A stretch of 64,000 nt of DNA from Paenibacillus pinihumi DSM 23905 = JCM 16419 (GTDB lineage Bacteria; Bacillota; Bacilli; Paenibacillales; Paenibacillaceae), in the NCBI RefSeq assembly GCF_000422505.1, contig NZ_AULX01000024.1, positions 1 through 64,000 on the forward strand, given 5' to 3'. A program made the translations under genes and the position numbers. Of this stretch, positions 1-7,527 are shown piece by piece (position 1 is the first letter of the stretch; each line of letters starts with the position of its first letter). The notes under the pieces were generated by a model that had not been told where the DNA came from, searched no databases, and was given only the letters and a program-made list of their open reading frames with translations.

Positions 1-3
1 CTC

Positions 4-35
4 AGGCTGTCGAGAAAGTCTCGACAGCCTTTCTT
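4..35 (+). terminator. Hairpin at left end of the IS
   Basis: A perfect 12-bp stem (4-15 with 19-30, loop AAG) is followed by TTCTT. It overlaps the left inverted repeat. Such a structure can stop outside transcription from entering the transposase gene. Confidence 0.6.
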
Positions 36-114
36 ATATCCAAAATGTTTAACACGACACCGCGTTAATACTATATACTAATAGTAACCAATTATGAACG
101 GATGGTGTTCTTGT

Positions 115-687
115 ATGCTGAGGTCTAATCGAGATAAACAACAGAACTTTGAACTGGTTTCCATTGAAGATTTGGTGCCCGCTGATCATATGTTGCGTAA
201 GATCGATCGGTATATTGATTTTTCTTTTATAGACGAAAAGGTACGCCACCTCTACTCCCAAGATAATGGCCGCCCTGCTATCGATCCGCTCGTTCTCTTC
301 AAGATGATTTTCCTGGGTTATTTTTATGGCATACGTTCCGAGCGCCAACTGGAACGTGAGGTTCAAACGAATGTGGCATACCGCTGGTTTCTTGGGCTAG
401 GACTCACCGATCGTGTACCCGATCACACGACAATTAGCTGGAATCGCCGGACTCGTTTCAAAGACACGACTGTATTTCAAGATATCTTCGATGAAATTGT
501 GCTGCAAGCCATCTCTCATCGTATGGTTGGCGGCCGCGTGCTTATTTCGGACTCTACTCATGTCAAAGCTAGTGCGAATAAACACAAGTTTACCAAAGCT
601 CAGGTACAACAAAACGCGCGAGACTACCTCGATGAGCTGAATGCAGCGGTGGAAAGTGAACGAAAAACACAAGGAAAAAAGCCCTAA
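115..687 (+). CDS. IS1182-family transposase, N-terminal part (frame ends early)
   Basis: This is the N-terminal part of an IS1182-type transposase, which would catalyse cut-and-paste movement of the element. The ATG at 115 gives the usual family start (MLRSNRDKQQ); an in-frame ATG at 94 would add seven residues. Residues of the N-terminal DUF772-like domain are visible, followed by the first catalytic aspartate in ISDSTHVKAS. The frame stops at 685-687 just after GKKP, where related proteins continue with LKP and the rest of the catalytic core. The remainder is encoded in the -1 frame from 702. The gene is therefore either frameshifted and dead, or expressed as a fusion by -1 slippage at 675-681. 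Confidence 0.8.
   Translation: MLRSNRDKQQNFELVSIEDLVPADHMLRKIDRYIDFSFIDEKVRHLYSQDNGRPAIDPLVLFKMIFLGYFYGIRSERQLEREVQTNVAYRWFLGLGLTDRVPDHTTISWNRRTRFKDTTVFQDIFDEIVLQAISHRMVGGRVLISDSTHVKASANKHKFTKAQVQQNARDYLDELNAAVESERKTQGKKP
675..681 (+). other. A6G slippery heptamer at the transposase frame junction
   Basis: A AAA AAG is in the zero frame of the upstream ORF, four nucleotides before its TAA stop. A -1 slip here leads directly into the frame of the downstream ORF with no stop between. The alternative is loss of one C from the run at 682-684: an extra C would restore the family sequence GKKPLKP in one frame. Confidence 0.5.
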
Positions 688-701
688 AACCACGGGAGGA
701 G

Positions 702-1466
702 GTGAACGAAGACAAGGAAGTGAAGGTCAGTACAACAGACCCTGATAGCGGCTATATGTACCGTGAAGGGAAGCCGGAAGGATTCTTTTACTTGGATCAC
801 CGTACGGTCGATGTGAAGTACAACCTCATCACGGATGTTTTCGTGACCCCCGGAAATGTGCATGATTCCGTGCCGTACCTCTCGCGATTAGATCGTCAGC
901 GTCACCAATTTGGGTTTCAGGTAGAAGCCGTCGCACTGGATTCCGGCTATATGACCACTCCGATTTGCAAAGGACTTGAGGAACGAAATATTTTTGGTGT
1001 GATTGCGCACCGCAGATTTCACCCCACAAAAGGGTTGTTTCCCAAGTGGAAATTCACCTATGATGGAACGCGGAATGTGTATGTATGCCCAGCACAACAA
1101 GTGTTGCCCTACCGAACGACAGACCGCCAGGGTTACCGCCACTATGCTTCGGATCCCAAGCAATGTGCATCTTGCCCCCTGTTAGCCACATGTACACGAT
1201 CTCAAACCAAACGAAAGATCGTCACACGGCATATCTGGGAGGACAGTAAGGAACACGTGCGTCTAAACCGGCTGAGCAAGTCGGGGAAACGGCTGTACCG
1301 AAAACGAAAAGAAACGATTGAGCGAAGCTTCGCGGATGCTAAACAGCTCCACGGGTTTCGCTATTGCCGGTTGCGGGGGTTGGGCAACGTTATGGAACAA
1401 GCGTTGATGACCGCTGCCGTTCAGAACATGAAGAAGATCGCCCTTCATCTTGAGAAGAGAGGATGA
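702..1466 (+). CDS. IS1182-family transposase, C-terminal part
   Basis: This frame carries the rest of the catalytic core of the IS1182-type transposase. It starts with EVKVSTTDPDSGYM, contains the second catalytic aspartate in ALDSGYM, a zinc-finger-like cysteine set (C-P-A-Q and CASCPLLATC) and the final glutamate in ETIERSFADAK. The GTG at 702 overlaps the GGAGG of a purine-rich run and is a poor independent start. The frame is open back to the slippery A6 run, so it is more likely the second half of one gene. Length of both halves together (about 450 residues) fits a full-size IS1182 transposase. Confidence 0.75.
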   Translation: MNEDKEVKVSTTDPDSGYMYREGKPEGFFYLDHRTVDVKYNLITDVFVTPGNVHDSVPYLSRLDRQRHQFGFQVEAVALDSGYMTTPICKGLEERNIFGVIAHRRFHPTKGLFPKWKFTYDGTRNVYVCPAQQVLPYRTTDRQGYRHYASDPKQCASCPLLATCTRSQTKRKIVTRHIWEDSKEHVRLNRLSKSGKRLYRKRKETIERSFADAKQLHGFRYCRLRGLGNVMEQALMTAAVQNMKKIALHLEKRG

Positions 1467-1514
1467 GAGGGTTATCCCCCTCTCGTTCGCTACGCGAACG
1501 CTCATAAAACAAAA

Positions 1515-1551
1515 GAGAAACCCAACGTTTTAGAAAAAACGTGGGTTTCTC
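1515..1551 (+). terminator. Hairpin at right end of the IS
   Basis: GAGAAACCCA-A-CGTTTT (1515-1531) pairs with the complementary arm at 1536-1551, with one bulged A. It lies just inside and overlaps the right inverted repeat, mirroring the hairpin at the left end. Confidence 0.5.
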
Positions 1552-1562
1552 GACACTCTGGG

Positions 1563-1590
1563 CCGCTCATTGGAGCGGCTCCTTTTTGTG
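1563..1590 (+). terminator. Rho-independent terminator flanking the IS
   Basis: GCCGCTC and GAGCGGC form a 7-bp stem with a 4-nt loop, followed by TCCTTTTT. It lies immediately outside the IS. It probably belonged to a gene left of the window, which the IS may now separate from its terminator. Confidence 0.6.
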
Positions 1591-1687
1591 CCAGGGCATC
1601 AGCAGCATCTTTTGAAGACAAGCCAGTTTCAAGCTGCCGCATAATTTGTTATGATGGGTAGAGAGATTATCAGGGGAGCAAGATGAC

Positions 1688-2398
1688 ATGGAGACATTCA
1701 GAGACATTATCGCCGAACGGCGAACCTATACGGCAACCAAGAATACCCATGCCCATGGTTATGGACAACTCATTATTCCGCTTCAGGGCGAGCTGGCGAT
1801 CAAGGCGGGGCCGCAGAGCCTGATGCTGAAGGACACCTTGTTTTATGTGCCGCCAGCCTGCGAGCATACGTATCATTCCATTGTACGCAACGAATTTCTG
1901 GTGCTGGATATCCCGCATTTTATGTTATCTGCGGGCGACACCCAGGACACAGGGATATCCTGCCCGCTGAACAATCAGTGGAAGGGCATCCGCTATCTGA
2001 TTCTCAACGAGATGGACGACCGGCCTGAGCCAGCCTTGAAGGAGCTGTTTCCGTATATATCGCATTGCCTGTTCCAGGAACAGCAGCCCAGATCAATCCG
2101 GTATATTCATGAGCATTACGATGAGCAACTGACGGTGCAGAAGCTTGCCGAGATGGAGCATTACAACCGCTCTTATTATTCCGACTGGTTCTTGAAGGAG
2201 ACGGGGAAGACACCGTCGTCCTATATTCAGGAAGTGCGTTTGAATAAAGCGAAGGAGCTGCTGCGGAACACGAATTTATCGATACTCAACATTGCAATTC
2301 AGGTCGGTCTGGAGCATCAATCATCCTTGACCCGCTTGTTCCAGCAGTATGAGCGGGTTACGCCAAGCCAATTTCGTAAAATGCATGCGGCCGGCTAG
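1688..2398 (+). CDS. AraC family transcriptional regulator
   Basis: This is a 236-residue regulator with a cupin-like N-terminal sensing domain (about residues 15-100) and a C-terminal AraC/XylS double helix-turn-helix domain (about 138-233). The second domain shows the hallmarks LTVQKLAEMEH, GKTPSSYIQEVRLNKAKELL and PSQFRK. Such proteins bind DNA and switch neighbouring genes in response to a small ligand; the ligand cannot be read from the sequence. AGGGGAG at 1672-1678 sits about nine bases before the ATG. The next gene on the same strand, an EamA transporter, is a possible target, but a structured gap of more than 250 bp separates them. Confidence 0.85.
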   Translation: METFRDIIAERRTYTATKNTHAHGYGQLIIPLQGELAIKAGPQSLMLKDTLFYVPPACEHTYHSIVRNEFLVLDIPHFMLSAGDTQDTGISCPLNNQWKGIRYLILNEMDDRPEPALKELFPYISHCLFQEQQPRSIRYIHEHYDEQLTVQKLAEMEHYNRSYYSDWFLKETGKTPSSYIQEVRLNKAKELLRNTNLSILNIAIQVGLEHQSSLTRLFQQYERVTPSQFRKMHAAG

Positions 2399-2479
2399 CT
2401 GAGTGCAGCAATCGGAAGCATTCCGCTGTCCATTCATTTAACCTTACGACATCCGGTAAAAAATTTCCGGCAATCAGTC

Positions 2480-2669
2480 AAAACCGTTTCCTTCATGCAG
2501 ATACAATTAAATATAGACCCGATTCATTGTGGGTTGGGAAAATCCAAAATAACTGTGCTGGACGTAGACACGGTTATTTTTTACGTGAAATGCCGCTGTA
2601 CAACCAACAACGGTCCAGCCGCTTACACTTGTATCTGCATGAAAAGGAGCACATCATGGAAACGGTTTT
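2480..2669. repeat. Interrupted 27-bp inverted repeat overlapping the transporter start
   Basis: The left arm at 2480-2506 is matched exactly, in inverted orientation, by two blocks on the right: 2629-2643 (15 nt) and 2658-2669 (12 nt). The two right-hand blocks are separated by 14 nt that hold the AAGGAG ribosome binding site and the first two bases of the ATG at 2656. The 12-nt block lies inside the first codons of the EamA gene. About 120 bp separate the arms. Confidence 0.8.
2546..2580. terminator. Hairpin inside the inverted repeat, terminator-like
   Basis: AAAATAACTGTG (2546-2557) pairs with CACGGTTATTTT (2569-2580), 11 of 12 positions, with an 11-nt loop. On the + strand it runs into TTTTTTA, so it could act as a weak terminator or attenuator upstream of the EamA gene. 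Confidence 0.4.
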
Positions 2670-3570
2670 AGGTTTGTTATTCACACTTTTATGGTCATCT
2701 GCAGCCATCGCGATCAAATTCGGCCTGCATTCCACGACGCCGCTTGTTCTGGCGACAATCCGATTTATGATTGCAGGGTCATTGCTGCTGATTTTTGTCT
2801 ACGGCATCAGCCGCAAATACCCGTTGCCCAAGCGCGGGGATTGGGGACCGCTTCTTGTATTGGGACTTTTGAACACAACGATTTATATTGGCGCAACACT
2901 TTGGGCGCTCAAATATGTGTCGGCAGGATTATTTAATTTATTTGTTACTACGAATCCTTTTCTCGTCGCTTTTCTGTCGTATATCTGGCTGAAACGCCGG
3001 ATCTCTGTTCAGGAATGGGCGGGAATGGCGGTGGCAGCAGCAGGGCTATTGATTGCAACATGGCCCTCGCTTGCAGGCGCAGAAGGGAAGGTTAGCGGGT
3101 TCATCGTGCTGGGATTGGGCATGGCGGCGATGGCGCTGGGGAGCGTGTACTTTAAAAAGGTGAATTTGCAGCTTCCCGGCATTGTCATTAATACATGGCA
3201 GCTATTGATAGGCGGTATTGTGTCCATTCCTGTTGCCTACATGTTGGAGAAAGATACATTTTTCATGCATGTAGACCGCTATCTTGTCGGCTCGCTCATT
3301 TGGCTCATATTCGTCATTTCCATCGGTACGATGCTGCTGTGGTTCTATTTGCTCAAGCGGGATGCGGTCAAGGCCAACAACTGGCTGTTCATGACCCCGA
3401 TTTTCGGTTACCTGCTGGCCGCCGTCTTTTTGAACGAGACGATTACGGTCTTTGATATCGTGGCCACACTGTTTGTAGTGACGGGATTGCTTCTGTCGGG
3501 CAATATCCATATTCATCCGCTCAGACAGTTTCAGGTTCGCTTCCGCGACCGCTCATTCCCGGGAAAATAG
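2656..3570 (+). CDS. EamA/DMT-superfamily transporter
   Basis: This is a 304-residue integral membrane protein of the drug/metabolite transporter superfamily (EamA). It has about ten hydrophobic segments arranged as two internal repeats of five, beginning METVLGLLFTLLWSSAAIAIK, which is the typical start of the family. Members usually export amino acids, metabolites or drugs; the substrate here is unknown. The ATG at 2656 is chosen because AAGGAG at 2644-2649 is well placed; the longer open frame from 2527 begins in non-coding repeat DNA. The start region is part of a long inverted repeat (2480-2669), which may affect translation. Confidence 0.85.
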   Translation: METVLGLLFTLLWSSAAIAIKFGLHSTTPLVLATIRFMIAGSLLLIFVYGISRKYPLPKRGDWGPLLVLGLLNTTIYIGATLWALKYVSAGLFNLFVTTNPFLVAFLSYIWLKRRISVQEWAGMAVAAAGLLIATWPSLAGAEGKVSGFIVLGLGMAAMALGSVYFKKVNLQLPGIVINTWQLLIGGIVSIPVAYMLEKDTFFMHVDRYLVGSLIWLIFVISIGTMLLWFYLLKRDAVKANNWLFMTPIFGYLLAAVFLNETITVFDIVATLFVVTGLLLSGNIHIHPLRQFQVRFRDRSFPGK

Positions 3571-3608
3571 AGCCTGACAGGACAGTACCCAATGAGGAGG
3601 AATTATTT

Positions 3609-3938
3609 ATGGCAGAGATTGAAGATTTTTTGAAGCTGGATATGCGAATTGGAACGATTCTGGAGGCTGAACCTTTTCCGGAAGCACGAAAGCCGGCGAT
3701 CAAGCTGAAAATCGATTTTGGCCCGCTCGGCATCAAGCAGTCCTCGGCACAGCTTACGCGGCGGTATGAAGCCGGGCAGTTGATTGGCCGCCAAATCGTA
3801 GCCGTGGTCAATTTCCCCGTGAGGCGAATCGCCGGTTTTAAATCCGAGGTGCTGGTGCTCGGCGGAGTTCCGGAGGAGGGCGATGTCGTGCTGCTCAGTC
3901 CGGATACGCCGCTGGCGGACGGGACGCCAATTGCATAG
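3609..3938 (+). CDS. csaA: CsaA-like export chaperone / tRNA-binding domain protein
   Basis: This 109-residue protein consists almost entirely of one OB-fold tRNA-binding domain, as in Bacillus subtilis CsaA (110 residues), a chaperone linked to protein secretion. FLKLDMRIGTI, the SSAQLTRRY stretch and VVNFPVRRIAGFKSEVLVLG match the family. The start is set by GAGGAGG ending about eight bases before the ATG. It follows the EamA gene by 38 bp on the same strand and has its own terminator, so it may be read with that gene. Binding to tRNA versus unfolded protein cannot be told apart from sequence alone. Confidence 0.85.
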   Translation: MAEIEDFLKLDMRIGTILEAEPFPEARKPAIKLKIDFGPLGIKQSSAQLTRRYEAGQLIGRQIVAVVNFPVRRIAGFKSEVLVLGGVPEEGDVVLLSPDTPLADGTPIA

Positions 3939-3950
3939 ATGATGGATATC

Positions 3951-3993
3951 AAAAGCCCGTATCATTGCTTCGTGTAATGAACGGGCTTTTTTT
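3951..3993 (+). terminator. Terminator after csaA
   Basis: AAAAGCCCGT pairs with ACGGGCTTTT, and an inner CATT/AATG extends the stem. Seven T residues follow. Confidence 0.85.
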
Positions 3994-4096
3994 GTATGCT
4001 AATACTTAGGCAAACAACGGACAAAATGCCATGGAATCGGACAGGTCTTTTTCGGCAGCGTTCATTATAATAAGTAGCGACAAGGGGAATCAAAAA

Positions 4097-4960
4097 ATGG
4101 AACAGATTAAAATCATCTCCGATATTTTGCTTGAAATTGAAGAGCACCTGTACAGCAAGGCATTAACGCCCGAATTTCTGGCCGGAAAATATTATACCAA
4201 TGTATCGGACTTGCAGAAAACCTTTCAGATTTTAACCGGCTATACCATCGGCGAATATATCCGCAACAGAAGGCTGAGCAACGCTGCCATTTCCTTGCAG
4301 AGCGGTGTCCCGTCTATTTTGGAGACGGCCTTGAGTACGGGCTATGAGACCCCGGAGGCTTTTTCCAAGGCTTTCAAAAGATTTCACGGCAAATCTCCCA
4401 AGGAAGTCCGCAGTGATCACGGTGACGGTGAGATTCAATACTTCGGGCCGAAGCATATCAAATTCAGTATGGAGACGAGTGCCCCTCTGACAGTAAAAAA
4501 AGAAGCGCATTCCTTTTTATATTTTGTCGGAAAGATTAAGACGGTACCCAATGAGGCCGCTCAATATGTAGAAGTTATCAAAGAGTTCTGGCAGGAGGAG
4601 ACGATGAATGGCTCATTGGCTTATCTGGAAGAACGATTTGCAGCAGATGCATTCGTGGGGCTTAGCCTTCCCGGAGAAGAAGACCGCTTCAAGTACGGAA
4701 TCGGCGTCTTGACGGACAGCAGCCCATCGTTCATAGCCGGGTATGAACAGATACGCTTGCCGTCGCGGAGCTGGGCCAAATTCAAGGTTCATGGGGAGAC
4801 GGATGCACACTTCAGGGAAATCCGCCATCGTGTACTGTCGGAATGGCTTTTGATCTCTAATTGTTCCATTTCCATGCTTCCGGAAATTGAGTATTTTCCG
4901 GAAGCTGAGCCGGCATCGCCGGAAATATGGTTTCCCGTGAATACTGATGATGAGGAATGA
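4097..4960 (+). CDS. AraC family regulator with GyrI-like effector domain
   Basis: This 287-residue protein has an N-terminal AraC-type DNA-binding domain (about 10-105; YIRNRRLSNAAISL and ETPEAFSKAFKRFHGKSP are its signatures). A C-terminal half of about 150 residues resembles the GyrI/BmrR-type effector-binding fold, as in SoxS/Rob-like multidrug sensors. The ATG at 4097 follows AAGGGGA at a good distance. A TATAAT at 4066-4071 suggests the transcript starts close to the gene, arguing against the longer frame from 4031. It overlaps the next gene, a GNAT acetyltransferase, by four bases (ATGA), so the two are translationally coupled. Confidence 0.8.
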   Translation: MEQIKIISDILLEIEEHLYSKALTPEFLAGKYYTNVSDLQKTFQILTGYTIGEYIRNRRLSNAAISLQSGVPSILETALSTGYETPEAFSKAFKRFHGKSPKEVRSDHGDGEIQYFGPKHIKFSMETSAPLTVKKEAHSFLYFVGKIKTVPNEAAQYVEVIKEFWQEETMNGSLAYLEERFAADAFVGLSLPGEEDRFKYGIGVLTDSSPSFIAGYEQIRLPSRSWAKFKVHGETDAHFREIRHRVLSEWLLISNCSISMLPEIEYFPEAEPASPEIWFPVNTDDEE

Positions 4961-5460
4961 GACCGATGAAGATCATGGAATTAAACAGGCAATATGCAAG
5001 CAAGGCAAGCAGACTGGTAAATGCTGTTTTCAGCGATGAAGAGGAAGAGGTTTTTCCGGCACGGGAGCTGGAGGCAAGCCTTGACCCGGGGATGCTCAGG
5101 AAGTATCAGGCTGTTGTTGATGCAAGTATCCGTTCCTTTCAATATTACATTGCAGTGAATGGGGAAGATGTGCTGGGGATTATTGGATTGTACGAAATGG
5201 AGGAGGACTATCAGCAGAATGACTGGGTCGGCTGGTATTGTGTGGATGAGCAATATCGCGGGCAAAAGGTGGGCATCCGGCTGCTGGAGCATGTGATTGA
5301 AAAAGCGCGGGAGCGCGGGAAAGCGAATCTATGCCTGTACACTTCCAATCATGCAAGGGAAGCGAAGGCGCAAATTTTATATGACCGCAATCATTTTCAT
5401 GTGACCCGGATTGAACCGAAAGACGGCTACCATTTGATGTACCGCAAAAGAGTGCTGTAA
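4957..5460 (+). CDS. GNAT family N-acetyltransferase
   Basis: This 167-residue protein matches the GNAT fold. DVLGIIGLYEMEEDY and DWVGWYCVDEQYRGQKVGIRL cover strands 3-4 and the acetyl-CoA-binding loop (Q/RxxGxG/A, here RGQKVGI). It would transfer an acetyl group from acetyl-CoA to a small-molecule or protein amine; the acceptor is unknown. The ATG at 4957 overlaps the stop of the upstream AraC regulator; a second in-frame ATG at 4966 is an alternative start. The coupling suggests that the regulator controls it and that both respond to the same compound. Confidence 0.8.
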   Translation: MRPMKIMELNRQYASKASRLVNAVFSDEEEEVFPARELEASLDPGMLRKYQAVVDASIRSFQYYIAVNGEDVLGIIGLYEMEEDYQQNDWVGWYCVDEQYRGQKVGIRLLEHVIEKARERGKANLCLYTSNHAREAKAQILYDRNHFHVTRIEPKDGYHLMYRKRVL

Positions 5461-5484
5461 TCATTAAGGAGGGAAGACGATACG

Positions 5485-6555
5485 TTGCAGGCTCAAATGA
5501 TGAATAATGAAGGCCGTCAAAAGGAATTGGATATCGCCAGAGGGCTGGCCGTTATTTTTATGGTACTCGTACACATTCTGCTGGAATTCGGCAATTACTA
5601 TACACAAATGGAATCCATTTACGGGATGATTGTTCAATGGCTGGGGGGTGTGCCTGCGGCTCCGGTATTTATGTTTTTGCTTGGGGTCGGCGTGGTCTAT
5701 TCCCGGAAAAGCACCCCTTTGCTTCTGGCCAAGCGTGGCTTGTTGCTGTTTGCCGGAGGATACGCATTAAATCTGCTTCGATCGGTTATTCCGGCATGGA
5801 CGACGCTGTGGATGGAACCCGGTCATGTTGAGAGTTTCCGCAGCACCGGGTATGAGAATTTCTTTTATATTGATATTTTGCAGTTTGCCGGATTGACTAT
5901 GCTCTTTTTTGCAGTGACTGTCAGGTTTAAATTTTCCGCTCTGCAATATGCGGCTGCTTGCGTATTGTTTGCAATCGTGAATTTATGGCTCGCCCCGTAC
6001 TTCTCGGAAGCAGGAACGGCACTGACAGCGCCATTTATTGCCCTATGGTTCGGCAACGGGCTTTCCTATTTCCCGTTTTTCACATGGGTGGCCTATCCGA
6101 TAGCCGGCTTTCTATTCGGGTACTGCCTGATCCGGACGGCTGACAAGCCACAATTTTATAAACGGATTTTTGGCAGTGCCTCGGTTTTGCTTTTGTTCTA
6201 TTATATGTTCGTTATCCTGCTCCACTGGCCTACCGGATACGAATCGGAAGCTGACTACTATCACCACACCCTGATCATTAATGTCGTGTACATCCTTTTT
6301 ATATTATTCTGGATCAGCAGTATTTACTTTGCTTCCCGCCATGTCAACGGGCTGGTATGGGCTTTCCTGAGGAGCGCCAGCGCCCTGACCACGGAAATCT
6401 ATATCCTTCATTTCCTGCTGATCGGAATTTGCACGCTTCTGATTTATCCGGCTCTGGGACTAGTAAATACGATACTGTTAACCATTTTGACCTATACGCT
6501 CTCTCATTATTCGGCTCATCTGTATGTGCAGGTGAAGAAGCGGAAACGAAGCTAA
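5485..6555 (+). CDS. Multi-pass membrane acyltransferase-like protein (DUF1624/acyltransferase type)
   Basis: This protein of 356 residues has about ten membrane-spanning segments. The N-terminus (RQKELDIARGLAVIFMVLVH) has the R-x-x-x-LD-x-x-RG pattern with a histidine at the end of the first helix, seen in DUF1624/HGSNAT-type and acyltransferase-3 membrane enzymes. Those enzymes move acetyl groups across the membrane onto sugars or polymers. The start is a TTG at 5485, chosen because AAGGAGGG at 5466-5473 precedes it by 11 bases; ATGs at 5497 and 5500 are further away. It lies 24 bp after the GNAT gene and probably shares its transcript. The acceptor is unknown. Confidence 0.65.
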   Translation: MQAQMMNNEGRQKELDIARGLAVIFMVLVHILLEFGNYYTQMESIYGMIVQWLGGVPAAPVFMFLLGVGVVYSRKSTPLLLAKRGLLLFAGGYALNLLRSVIPAWTTLWMEPGHVESFRSTGYENFFYIDILQFAGLTMLFFAVTVRFKFSALQYAAACVLFAIVNLWLAPYFSEAGTALTAPFIALWFGNGLSYFPFFTWVAYPIAGFLFGYCLIRTADKPQFYKRIFGSASVLLLFYYMFVILLHWPTGYESEADYYHHTLIINVVYILFILFWISSIYFASRHVNGLVWAFLRSASALTTEIYILHFLLIGICTLLIYPALGLVNTILLTILTYTLSHYSAHLYVQVKKRKRS

Positions 6556-6594
6556 AGGATAGAGGGCATCAAAAAGGTTATAACATTCAATAAA

Positions 6595-6654
6595 AACCGC
6601 CCCATACAAAGGCATCCGCTGTATAATCAAAGCAGATGCTTGTACGGGGCGGTT
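6595..6654 (-). terminator. Long hairpin terminator between convergent genes
   Basis: AACCGCCCC (6595-6603) pairs with GGGGCGGTT (6646-6654), and inner TACAA/TTGTA and GCATC/GATGC segments extend the arm. On the minus strand GGGGCGGTTTTTATT follows, so it mainly serves the leftward AHSA1-type gene. Confidence 0.75.
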
Positions 6655-6699
6655 CCATGTCTGTGTCTGATCGCAGACTTAATAGGTGATAAGAGAATA

Positions 6700-7215
6700 C
6701 TATTTGCTTTGCGATTCCAGATACTCTTCCAGACGGTCGGAAGTTTCGCTGATTCCTTGCTCCATACCCATCTCGACGACTTTTTTGAGCGCTTCCTCGG
6801 ACTCATACCTTGCACGGCTCACCATCCTTGTCCGGTTGCCTTCAAGCTGTTCAAAAGTTACGGCGATCTCTGAGGCAGGCATCCCCTCGGCTTCATTGCC
6901 TCCCGCATCGGAGAAATAATCCGTATAGACGATTTTTTCCGAAGTGACAATTTCCTTATAGACGGCCTTGCCCCATGATTCGAAGCCAAAGAAGTCTCCC
7001 TGGTTTTTGTCGATGCATTTCATACAGTAGTGCCAGATGCCGCCGGGGCGGAAATCTACCGTACAAGCGGATAATGTCCACCCTCGTGGCCCCCACCAGG
7101 CACTTAGATGTTCTGCTGTAGAATGAGCTTCAAATACAAGCTCCCGCGGAGCCTTGAACTCCCTCTCCATAATCAGTACTGAACCATCAACCGTAAACGT
7201 CATTTTGTTTGCCAT
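6700..7215 (-). CDS. SRPBCC / AHSA1-type (activator of Hsp90 ATPase homolog) protein
   Basis: This 171-residue protein belongs to the START/Bet v1-like SRPBCC superfamily, AHSA1 branch. Residues VLIMEREFKAPRELVFEAHS and HLSAWWGPRGWTLSACTVDF carry the conserved core, and the C-terminal helix ends in SDRLEEYLESQSK. Bacterial members are small hydrophobic-ligand-binding proteins of mostly unknown role; despite the family name no Hsp90 link is implied. The ATG at 7215 is set by AGGAGG at 7224-7229, eight bases upstream; longer frames start in AT-rich leader DNA. It is transcribed alone, convergent with the membrane acyltransferase-like gene. Confidence 0.8.
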   Translation of the reverse strand: MANKMTFTVDGSVLIMEREFKAPRELVFEAHSTAEHLSAWWGPRGWTLSACTVDFRPGGIWHYCMKCIDKNQGDFFGFESWGKAVYKEIVTSEKIVYTDYFSDAGGNEAEGMPASEIAVTFEQLEGNRTRMVSRARYESEEALKKVVEMGMEQGISETSDRLEEYLESQSK

Positions 7216-7435
7216 CTGACATGCCTCCTGAATGTTCATCATATGAAAGAAATCGCATCTTCTTATTATTGACCAGACCTTGAATAACAGACCTGTTCCC
7301 AGGGCCTGTCTTTCAATTGCCGGACAGGTTCTCATTTCTGTAATGAAAATATACCATATCGGGAATATTCCTGTAAAGGAATATTTAAAAGTGATCCGCT
7401 CATATCCATGCCGCAAAAGAGGCTGTTAAGAAATA

Positions 7436-7463
7436 AAAAAAGCTAACCGCTGAGCGGTTAGCC
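7436..7463 (-). terminator. Terminator after the DUF420 gene
   Basis: GCTAACCGC and GCGGTTAGC form a 9-bp stem with a 3-nt loop, and on the minus strand a run of seven T residues follows. Confidence 0.85.
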
Positions 7464-7527
7464 AATTGTCCTGTTTATTTCTGTAGTGAAAATATTTGTC
7501 CGGCGTATCCCGGATTTGTTTTTAATT

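Larger units (their letters stand above)
3..1560 (+). mobile_element. IS1182-family insertion sequence
   Basis: The element is bounded by imperfect 15-bp inverted repeats at 3-17 and 1546-1560, with 13 of 15 positions matching and TGTCGAGAAA shared exactly. Between them lie two reading frames that together resemble an IS1182-type DDE transposase. Each end carries a strong hairpin next to the inverted repeat. A target-site duplication cannot be checked because the left end sits at the window edge. A terminator starts about 3 bp past the right end, so the element seems to have landed in the 3' flank of a gene lying to the left. Confidence 0.85.

Noticed and set aside
7361-7386. AATATTCC/GGAATATT inverted repeat upstream of the AHSA1-type gene as an operator
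   Set aside because: The arms are short, AT-rich and self-palindromic, and no promoter could be placed relative to them.
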